A stretch of 11,621 nucleotides of DNA from an uncultured Campylobacter sp. (lineage in GTDB: Bacteria; Campylobacterota; Campylobacteria; Campylobacterales; Campylobacteraceae): the NCBI RefSeq assembly GCF_938015785.1, contig NZ_CALLWC010000046.1:1-11621 (forward strand), given 5' to 3'. A model generated the notes under the pieces. It saw only the letters and a list, made by a program, of their open reading frames with translations, was not told the origin of the DNA and did not search any database. Position 1 is the stretch's first letter. Every line of letters starts with the position of its first letter. This document shows, piece by piece, positions 6,105 through 11,621 of the stretch. Both the position numbers and the translations under genes were made by a program.

Positions 6105-6964
6105 ATTTTCCTTTCATAAACGAAGCTAAGCCATTCGTTTTGCTTTTTCATCTGCACGAAATTTAAATCCGAAAAGGCTTGCTCGATCCTATCTTTATAT
6201 TTTTCTAAAATCCCCGACAGCACGAGCTTGCCGCCCGGTTTCAGCGCTTTTTTCAGATCCGCGCTTAGGATCAAAATCACGTCGGCGATTATATTTGCGA
6301 CAACGAGATCAAACTGCGGCTGCGCGGCTGCGCTTGAGCTTTGCTCACCCAAGCTTGAAACGCTGCCGAGCCAAATTTTATCGATCTGCACGCCGTTTTT
6401 CTCGGCGTTTTGCTGCGTAGCCGTCACCGCCTGCTCGTCGGTATCGCAGGCGCTTACTTTTGCGCCCAGTTTTTTCATCGCGATACTTAAAATTCCGCTG
6501 CCGCAGCCCACGTCAAGCGCGCTCATGCCATCGCAAGCAAGCTCGCTAAGTAGCGCCAGACACATATTGGTGCTTTCGTGATGCCCTGAACCAAACGCCA
6601 GCGCAGGATCGATCAGTAGATCGATTAGCTCGCAATCTTGCGATCTTTCGCACCAGCTCGGACGGACGTAAAATTTGCCGACCGCTACGGGCGCGACGCC
6701 TTTTTTATACTGCTCGATCCAATCGATATTAGGCTTTTTTGAAATTTCGATCTGCAGATCAGCGTCTAAATTGAGAGATCGCGCGAGCGCCTTTTTAAAC
6801 TCTTCAAACGCAAATTTTAAATTTTGCGGATCCTCTTCGTCGCGGATTATGAAACGCTCGCCATCCTCCTCGACGCAGGTAACGCCGAGCTCAAACGCAA
6901 AGTTTTTAAAAAGCTCGCTCGCATTCGCACTTTTTACGATCATCTCATAAAAAAAATCTTTCAT
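6101..6964 (-). CDS. prmA: Ribosomal protein L11 methyltransferase
   Basis: PrmA methylates lysines and the N-terminus of ribosomal protein L11 using S-adenosylmethionine, in the cytosol. The 287-residue protein has an N-terminal substrate-recognition region (about 1-115). The PrmA-specific motif AFGSGHHEST (123-132) follows, then the SAM-binding loop DVGCGSG (151-157), an acidic SAM-ribose region at CDTDE (173-177), and ANIIADV (223-229), the Asn-containing catalytic-site strand. A Ser/Ala/Gln-rich stretch at about 203-217 looks like a short insert in a surface loop, absent as I recall from the C. jejuni protein. The start ATG at 6964 is preceded by GAGG at very short spacing and by AAAGG further up. 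ftsH follows with a 4-nt overlap. The gap to hisA is 78 nt and has a weak -10-like hexamer. PrmA next to ftsH matches the C. jejuni order. Confidence 0.93.
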   Translation of the reverse strand: MKDFFYEMIVKSANASELFKNFAFELGVTCVEEDGERFIIRDEEDPQNLKFAFEEFKKALARSLNLDADLQIEISKKPNIDWIEQYKKGVAPVAVGKFYVRPSWCERSQDCELIDLLIDPALAFGSGHHESTNMCLALLSELACDGMSALDVGCGSGILSIAMKKLGAKVSACDTDEQAVTATQQNAEKNGVQIDKIWLGSVSSLGEQSSSAAAQPQFDLVVANIIADVILILSADLKKALKPGGKLVLSGILEKYKDRIEQAFSDLNFVQMKKQNEWLSFVYERKI

Positions 6965-6997
6965 CGCCTCACATCGCCTTTAAATTTTAAAATTTGC

Positions 6998-7003
6998 ATA
7001 TTA
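6998..7003 (-). promoter_or_regulatory. Weak candidate -10 box for the prmA-ftsH unit
   Basis: TAATAT on the minus strand lies in the AT-rich 78-nt gap between hisA and prmA, about 34 nt before the prmA ATG. No -35 box is seen. It would let prmA-ftsH be transcribed apart from the pgl-his genes, but readthrough from upstream is equally compatible. Confidence 0.3.
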
Positions 7004-7042
7004 CTAAAATTTAGTTCAAACTTTGCTTACGCTCGGGCGTTT

Positions 7043-7750
7043 TTATAGAGCCTCAAACGCCTTTTTAAGATCGAGCGTGCCCTCATAATACGCCTTGCCG
7101 ACGATAACGCCTGCGATGAGCCCTGCATTTTTAAGCGCGATTATGTCGTTTATATCTTTAACGCCGCCACTTGCGATAGTGTCGATACCGCTAGCTTTCG
7201 CGATAAAGCGGCTAAATTCTACGTTTACGCCGCTTAGCATCCCGTCGCGCGATATGTCGGTGCAGATGATCGCGCAAACGCCCGCGTCCGCGTAGTCTCG
7301 CGCCAGATCAGTCGCTTTTACGCGGCTTAGTTCAGCCCAGCCCTCGGTCGCTACGAGCCCCTCTTTCGCGTCTATGCCCACGACGATGCGGTAAAGCTTC
7401 GCCATCTGCTTTACGAAATCCGGGTTTTTTAGCGCCGCCGAGCCCAGGATAAATCTATCGACGCCTAAGCTCAAATATTCCATTATGCGTGCTTCGTCGC
7501 GGATGCCGCCGCCCACTTCTACGCGCAGGCGCGTGCTTTTTACGATCCGCTCGATCGCTTTGAAATTTACCGCCTCGCCCGCAAACGCGCCGTCGAGATC
7601 AACCAGATGCAGCCACTTAGCGCCGAGATCTTCAAATTTTTTGGCTAGCTCGCAGGGGTCCTTGGAATAAATTTTTGCGCTTTGCATCTCGCCCTTGCTA
7701 AGGCGCACGGCGCATCCTTGTTTTAGATCGATCGCAGGGAAAATCTCCAT
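7043..7750 (-). CDS. hisA: ProFAR isomerase (phosphoribosylformimino-AICAR-ribotide isomerase)
   Basis: HisA performs the Amadori isomerisation of ProFAR to PRFAR, the substrate of the HisH-HisF synthase, in histidine synthesis. The 235-residue TIM barrel carries the catalytic base Asp8 in AIDL and the catalytic Asp127 in VVGIDAKEG. Phosphate-binding loops are GGGIR (80-84) and ASGG (193-196), and TDISRDG (164-170) is the HisA/HisF signature. Phosphoribosylanthranilate isomerase activity (PriA-type) is not suggested. Start: the ATG at 7750 overlaps the hisH TGA by one base (TGATG) and has GGAG 5 nt upstream. The GTG one codon earlier is possible but less likely. The overlap implies translational coupling to hisH, which fits the shared metabolite. 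hisF is not in the window. Confidence 0.95.
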   Translation of the reverse strand: MEIFPAIDLKQGCAVRLSKGEMQSAKIYSKDPCELAKKFEDLGAKWLHLVDLDGAFAGEAVNFKAIERIVKSTRLRVEVGGGIRDEARIMEYLSLGVDRFILGSAALKNPDFVKQMAKLYRIVVGIDAKEGLVATEGWAELSRVKATDLARDYADAGVCAIICTDISRDGMLSGVNVEFSRFIAKASGIDTIASGGVKDINDIIALKNAGLIAGVIVGKAYYEGTLDLKKAFEAL

Positions 7751-8493
7751 CACAGCTCCGTAAAATTTTTAATGATTTTTATGCCCGCATCGTGGCTTTT
7801 TTCGGGATGCGGCTGAAAGGCAAATACGTTTTCGCGCCAGATCGCGCTTGCAAACTCATAGTCGTAAAACGTGGTCGCAAGCGTGATCTCGCGCGCGCAA
7901 AGGACGTGGTAGGAGTGCACGAAATACAGATACTCAAACTCGCCTAGGCCCGCGTTTATCGGCGAGCGCTTGATAAAATGCGCGCTGTTCCAGCCGACGT
8001 GCGGGATCTTTAGGCTTTCGGCGCGGGCAAAATTTTGCCCGCTGCGCTCGCTCAGCTCTGCCCTATCTGAATTAAATTCCGTCTCGCCCGATATAAATTT
8101 TGTATTTTCTCTAAATTTCATATTTTCGGACCTGGATTCCGCCCCCCGAATATTAAATTTCGTTTTGTCAAATTTCACGACGCGACCGGGTAGAATTCCA
8201 AGCCCGCTGCGCGCGCCAAATTCCTCGCTTTGCTCGAACAGAAGCTGCATCCCAAGGCAGATGCCTAAAAAATATCTGCCACTTGCGACGAACTCTTTAA
8301 TCGCGGCGTCCATACCGTTTGCGCGAAGCCTATCCATCGCCTCGCCGAATGCGCCCACGCCCGGAAGCAGAGCCTTATCGCAGCTCAAAAGCTCCTCCGG
8401 GCTGCGCGCGAGGCAAAATTTAGCGCCGCAAAAGCTAAGTGCGTTCATTACGCTTTGGATATTGCCCGCGCCGTAATCCACGATGCCGATCAA
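7750..8493 (-). CDS. hisH: Imidazole glycerol phosphate synthase, glutaminase subunit, with a central insert
   Basis: HisH hydrolyses glutamine and channels ammonia to HisF, which makes imidazole glycerol phosphate and AICAR. The class I glutamine amidotransferase fold is complete: DYGAGN (6-11), PGVGAFG oxyanion region (44-50), nucleophile Cys79 in GICLGMQ, and His229/Glu231 in QPHPEKS. HVGWN (165-169) is also conserved. At 247 residues it exceeds the usual ~200-210. The excess is a charged stretch at residues 111-160 (8014-8163), between VVKFDK and LKIPHVGWN, with repeated Lys/Glu-Phe dipeptides. The reading frame is intact through it. The start is TTG at 8493, which overlaps the pglF TGA by 4 nt and is preceded by AAGGG; MIGIVDYGAGN is the expected N-terminus. 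Some Campylobacter carry HisH/HisF paralogues in sugar modification. Here the adjoining hisA favours histidine synthesis, although the fusion to the pgl genes leaves the alternative open. Confidence 0.92.
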   Translation of the reverse strand: MIGIVDYGAGNIQSVMNALSFCGAKFCLARSPEELLSCDKALLPGVGAFGEAMDRLRANGMDAAIKEFVASGRYFLGICLGMQLLFEQSEEFGARSGLGILPGRVVKFDKTKFNIRGAESRSENMKFRENTKFISGETEFNSDRAELSERSGQNFARAESLKIPHVGWNSAHFIKRSPINAGLGEFEYLYFVHSYHVLCAREITLATTFYDYEFASAIWRENVFAFQPHPEKSHDAGIKIIKNFTEL

Positions 8494-10295
8494 GCCGTGC
8501 CCTTCATATCGTTCAATCGGTGTGAAAACTCGGGCACGATGCGCTTTAGCTTATCCGCGACCTGCGCGTCCTCGCATTCCGAAAGCTCCTCGATCTGCGA
8601 GCTTAGCTCCTCTAGGTCGTATTTTGCGGAGTGGGTTACGAAGATGGATTGATACTTTGTGCTCTTGTCGTTTTCGTCGATCAAAAGCTCCTCATAAAGC
8701 TTCTCGCCTGGGCGAAGACCTACAAATTTAATGCCCAGCTCCTCCTTGCCGGCGAGCTGCAGCATTCGCTTGGCAAGATCGGCGATCTTTACGGGCTCGC
8801 CCATATCCAGCACGAAAAGTTCACCGCCCTGCGCGATGGAAGCCGCTTGAAGCACGAGCTGACACGCCTCGCTAACGAGCATAAAATATCTCGTAATCTC
8901 TGGGTGCGTAACGGTAAGCGGCTCGTTTGCTTCGATCTGGCGTTTAAATTTAGGGATAACGCTGCCGCTTGAGCCGAGCACGTTTCCAAAGCGCACCGCG
9001 ACGATCTGCGTGTCGCTTGCCGCGTCGTTGGAATTTAGCGCGTAAAGCTCGCAGATACGCTTCGTCGTGCCCATAATGTTCGTCGGTCGCACCGCCTTAT
9101 CGGTCGAGATCAAAACAACCTTTTTCGCGCCGTATTTTTTAGACAGATCGATTACGTTTTTTGTGCCGATGACATTGTTTTTGACCGCTAGATGCGGGTT
9201 AAACTCGCATAGCGGCACGTGCTTATACGCCGCTGCGTGCACGACTACTTCGGGATGAAATTCTGCAAAAACCTCCTCCAGCTCATGGCGATAAACGACG
9301 TTTATCATCTTTAACTCGTTGCGCGCATCCGCGCCCGTAGCTTCGTTAATCGAGTAGAGATTAAACTCGCTGTGCTCGACCATGATAAGACGCTTTGCGC
9401 CGAATTTCAAGCATTGCTTACAAATTTCGCTTCCTATCGTGCCACCCGCGCCCGTTACCAGCACGATCTTGTCTTTGATAAAATTTTCAATCGCCTTGGT
9501 GTCGAGATCCTTGGGCTTGCGCGCGAGCAGATCCTCGATCGATACGTCGCGGATCTTTTTGCTCTCATCCTCCAAAAGCGAAAAGAGCTTGATATCCTTT
9601 AGCCCGTACGCAAAAAGCTCGTCATAAAGCTCCTTTAGCTCGTCCGGATACAGCGCCAGCGCGATGATTGCGGTTTTAGCGCCGCTATCTTTGATCATCT
9701 GCGGAATTTCGCTCTTGGCTCTGACGACGTAGTTTTCGCAATAGGTCCCCACAAGCTCTGCCCGTCCGTCCACGACGCCCACGGGATAGTAGTTGATATA
9801 TTTTTGCCGCATACCTTTTAGGACGTGAAAGGTCTTGCTCGTAGCGCCTACGACGATACAAGGCTCGTTATTCGTGATATTTTTCTTCTCACTTAGAAAC
9901 ATCCGCTTTGAAATTCTAATCCCACCGATTAAAATAAACGAGATCGCCGCATCTATGATGATGACCGAGCGCGGGAACGGGTTAAAAATTTTACTCGCTA
10001 GAAAAAACAGGATCAAAAAGGTAAGCGCTGCCATCACGTGCGCATAAAAGAGCTTTCTTGCTTCATATAGGCCGAAAAATCTCCACGGAACTAAATAGAT
10101 CCGCAAAAACCAAAAATAGAAAATTTTAATCGCCGTAAGACTCGAGGCGCTAAGCAGCGCGCCTTTATAAAATTCGTTCGGTATATCTCCGCTAAATCGC
10201 AGCAAAAACGCGATGTAAACGGAGAGGATCGAGATAAAAATATCTCCTAGCAAAAAAAACGCGAAGCGGCTAAATTTAGTGGGTTTTAACAGCAT
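8490..10295 (-). CDS. pglF: UDP-N-acetylglucosamine 4,6-dehydratase (configuration-retaining), PglF
   Basis: PglF converts UDP-GlcNAc to UDP-4-keto-6-deoxy-GlcNAc, the first step toward UDP-N,N'-diacetylbacillosamine for protein N-glycosylation. The 601-residue protein has four N-terminal membrane segments (about 12-33, 46-66, 85-103, 110-127). A first Rossmann-like region (about 143-250) follows, with CIVVGATS. The catalytic short-chain dehydrogenase domain has the NAD loop TGAGGTIGSE (281-290), HAAAYKHV (353-360), Thr398-Asp399-Lys400 in STDKA, and MGTTK (408-412). Met408 stands where ordinary dehydratases have the Tyr of YxxxK, the known hallmark of this family. The ATG at 10295 overlaps the pglE TAA by one base. 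hisH begins 4 nt inside its 3' end. Related large membrane dehydratases (WbpM, CapD) share the architecture; the neighbouring pglE and pglD-like genes decide for PglF. Confidence 0.94.
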   Translation of the reverse strand: MLLKPTKFSRFAFFLLGDIFISILSVYIAFLLRFSGDIPNEFYKGALLSASSLTAIKIFYFWFLRIYLVPWRFFGLYEARKLFYAHVMAALTFLILFFLASKIFNPFPRSVIIIDAAISFILIGGIRISKRMFLSEKKNITNNEPCIVVGATSKTFHVLKGMRQKYINYYPVGVVDGRAELVGTYCENYVVRAKSEIPQMIKDSGAKTAIIALALYPDELKELYDELFAYGLKDIKLFSLLEDESKKIRDVSIEDLLARKPKDLDTKAIENFIKDKIVLVTGAGGTIGSEICKQCLKFGAKRLIMVEHSEFNLYSINEATGADARNELKMINVVYRHELEEVFAEFHPEVVVHAAAYKHVPLCEFNPHLAVKNNVIGTKNVIDLSKKYGAKKVVLISTDKAVRPTNIMGTTKRICELYALNSNDAASDTQIVAVRFGNVLGSSGSVIPKFKRQIEANEPLTVTHPEITRYFMLVSEACQLVLQAASIAQGGELFVLDMGEPVKIADLAKRMLQLAGKEELGIKFVGLRPGEKLYEELLIDENDKSTKYQSIFVTHSAKYDLEELSSQIEELSECEDAQVADKLKRIVPEFSHRLNDMKGTA

Positions 10296-11392
10296 TAGAT
10301 GTTTTCTTTTACGATTTTTACGACGCGCTCGATCGTCTCGTCGCTCATATCGGTGCCGCTAGGCAGGCAGATGCCGCGACTAAACATATCCTCGCTAGTG
10401 CCGTCAACTACGCTAAGCGCGCCTGCGAAGATGCTTTGCAGATGCATCGGCTTCCAAAGCGGGCGAGATTCGATGTCGGCTTTATTTAGCGCATCGATTA
10501 CCTTTAGATGAGCGCCTTTTTGTTTAAATAATAGCGTTGTAAGCCATCTGTTGCCCTCGCCACCTTCTACTTCGGGCATAAACTCCACGTCGGTGCCTCT
10601 AAACAGATCCTCGTAAATTTTAAAAATTTCGCGTTTTCTTTTCACGCGCTGCGGCAAGACCTCCATCTGACCTACGCCGATAGCGCCTAAAACGTTGCTT
10701 AAGCGGTAGTTGTAGCCATAGTCTTTGTGCTCGTAGTGAAGTAGCGGCTCGCGCGCCTGGGTGCTATAAAATCTAGCCTTGGCGATTAGCTCCTCGTCGT
10801 TTGAGATCAGCATTCCGCCGCCTGAGGTAGTGATGATTTTATTGCCGTTGAAGCTTAGCGCGCCGCATTTTCCGATGCCGCCCAGCGCCTTACCCTTATA
10901 AAATCCGCCCAGCGCCTCCGCAGCATCCTCGATGAGATCGATATTTTCATTGGCGCAAATTTCGCATATCTCATCCATCTTTGCAGCCTGTCCGTAAAGG
11001 TGCGTGACGATTAGCGCCTTCGGCTTTTTCGGCGATTTTTTGATCGCTTCTTTAAGCAGCTTCGGGCTTAAATTCCAGCTCTCGTCGCTATCTATCAGTA
11101 CCGGCACGCAGCGCTCGTAAAATATCGGATTTAGCGACGCCATAAAGGTAAACGTAGAGCCTAACACCACGTCGCCGTCCTTTGTGCCGCTGCAGCGAAG
11201 CGCCAGATGAAGCGCCGCCGTGCCTGCGTTTAGCGCTAGCGCGCCGCGTGCGTGCGTATATGATTTCACCGCATCCTCAAAGCGATTTACATATTCGCCC
11301 AAAGGCGCGATATAGTTACTCTCAAATACCTTTTTTATATACTCAAGCTCATCGCCACCCATATTCGGCGGGCTTAAAAATACTCTTGCCAT
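10295..11392 (-). CDS. pglE: UDP-N-acetylbacillosamine aminotransferase, PglE
   Basis: PglE is a pyridoxal phosphate enzyme that moves the amino group of L-glutamate to C4 of the PglF product, giving UDP-4-amino-4,6-dideoxy-GlcNAc. The DegT/DnrJ/EryC1 fold is plain in 365 residues: NAGTAALHLAL (55-65) binds cofactor phosphate, IEDAAEALGG (154-163) holds the Asp that pairs with the pyridine nitrogen, and SFNGNK (180-185) carries the Schiff-base Lys185. YGYNYRLSN lines the active site. The reading frame stays open 31 codons further upstream to a GTG. I start at the ATG at 11392 because AAGGA (11398-11402) lies 5 nt before it and the family begins with the FLSPPxMGG motif. The extension is made of AAATTT-rich intergenic sequence. 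The stop overlaps the pglF start by one base. Other sugar aminotransferases share the fold, but the position between pglD and pglF makes PglE the best call. Confidence 0.93.
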   Translation of the reverse strand: MARVFLSPPNMGGDELEYIKKVFESNYIAPLGEYVNRFEDAVKSYTHARGALALNAGTAALHLALRCSGTKDGDVVLGSTFTFMASLNPIFYERCVPVLIDSDESWNLSPKLLKEAIKKSPKKPKALIVTHLYGQAAKMDEICEICANENIDLIEDAAEALGGFYKGKALGGIGKCGALSFNGNKIITTSGGGMLISNDEELIAKARFYSTQAREPLLHYEHKDYGYNYRLSNVLGAIGVGQMEVLPQRVKRKREIFKIYEDLFRGTDVEFMPEVEGGEGNRWLTTLLFKQKGAHLKVIDALNKADIESRPLWKPMHLQSIFAGALSVVDGTSEDMFSRGICLPSGTDMSDETIERVVKIVKENI

Positions 11393-11397
11393 CTCTA

Positions 11398-11402
11398 TCC
11401 TT
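11398..11402 (-). promoter_or_regulatory. Ribosome-binding site deciding the pglE start
   Basis: AAGGA followed by TAGAG and ATG GCA AGA sets the start at 11392, rather than the GTG near 11485 that also opens the frame. Confidence 0.75.
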
Positions 11403-11508
11403 CCTTGATCTTTAAATTTAACCTCGCTTGGCGCAGGGCTAAATTTAGCTTTCGGCATTAAATTTAAATGCTTGGATTTTATCACTTTTAATGCTATAAA
11501 TTTTAAAT

Positions 11509-11621
11509 TCAGCCATTTTTTTTAATCACGCGAGCGGGCACGCCTACGGCTACGCTGTCGCTAGCTATGTCGCGCACCACCGCAGCGCCCGCGCCGATGA
11601 TACAGCGCTGCCCGATACTTA
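11509..11621 (-). CDS. pglD: C-terminal end of UDP-4-amino-sugar N-acetyltransferase, PglD (partial)
   Basis: Only the last 37 codons are in the window; the 5' part lies beyond position 11621. The frame reads SIGQRCIIGAGAAVV, continues RDIASDSVAVGVPA and ends RVIKKNG before a TGA at 11509-11511. The repeated [small]-I-G / I-I-G-A-G hexapeptide pattern and the terminal VGVPARVI are hallmarks of left-handed beta-helix acyltransferases of the NeuD/PglD family. PglD acetylates the C4 amine made by PglE, giving UDP-N,N'-diacetylbacillosamine. The gap to pglE is 116 nt, rich in AAATTT. Without the N-terminal part the substrate cannot be read directly. The identity rests on the family signature and on the pglE-pglF neighbours, and another NeuD-type acetyltransferase is possible. 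Confidence 0.8.
   Translation of the reverse strand, partial: SIGQRCIIGAGAAVVRDIASDSVAVGVPARVIKKNG

Noticed and set aside
7022..7045. Short GC-rich hairpin followed by TTTTT on the plus strand near the hisA stop
   Set aside because: The stem (ACGC/GCGT) is only about 4 bp. The T-run is on the plus strand, where no gene ends, so it is not supported as a terminator for hisA.
7970..8476. 168-codon open frame on the plus strand opposite hisH
   Set aside because: It is antisense to the catalytic part of HisH, Ser/Leu/Pro-rich as expected for a shadow frame, with no family features.
11393..11485. 31-residue N-terminal extension of PglE from a GTG start
   Set aside because: A good ribosome-binding site and the family N-terminus both point to the ATG at 11392. 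The extension encodes AAATTT-rich intergenic sequence.
1..11621. CRISPR array, insertion sequence, rRNA or riboswitch
   Set aside because: No regularly spaced repeats, transposase-like protein or rRNA motifs are present, and I could recognise no conserved riboswitch core in the short intergenic gaps.

Overview
The window comes from a Campylobacterota (epsilonproteobacterial) chromosome, almost certainly a Campylobacter. The evidence is the pglD-pglE-pglF / prmA / ftsH / pssA gene order, which I recall as close to the C. jejuni pgl-side neighbourhood. ATP synthase subunit c also carries a signal-like N-terminus and stands apart from any atp operon, as usual in this phylum. The main block is richer in G+C than C. 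jejuni, which suggests an oral or gut species of the C. gracilis / rectus / showae / curvus type. The species cannot be fixed from the sequence alone.

Layout. Positions 1-1029 are strikingly AT-rich. They hold an upstream region with three palindromes and one plus-strand gene for a membrane protein I do not recognise (168-983). This stretch abuts the 3' end of a minus-strand tRNA-Leu(GAG) (1030-1114), the classic position for a horizontally acquired segment. Everything to the right is on the minus strand and is read from high to low coordinates. In transcription order it is: the C-terminal end of pglD (cut by the window edge), pglE, pglF, hisH, hisA, prmA, ftsH, pssA, leuA, then atpE and the tRNA gene, which appear to have their own promoters.

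How the genes work together. PglF (dehydratase), PglE (aminotransferase) and PglD (acetyltransferase) are the three successive enzymes that turn UDP-GlcNAc into UDP-N,N'-diacetylbacillosamine, the first sugar of the Campylobacter N-glycan. hisH and hisA are histidine biosynthesis genes that overlap each other, and hisH overlaps pglF, so they are probably cotranscribed with the glycan genes. prmA and ftsH overlap by 4 nt and supply ribosomal protein L11 methylation and membrane protein quality control. pssA makes phosphatidylserine, and leuA begins leucine synthesis from what looks like its own TATAAT promoter.

Most of the window is ordinary housekeeping and glycosylation sequence, and I see no convincing new multi-gene system. 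The points most worth a second look are the AT-rich tRNA-flanking segment with its palindrome cluster, a roughly 50-residue repetitive insert inside HisH built around in-frame AAATTT hexamers, and hairpins with AAATTT-containing loops after leuA and ftsH.
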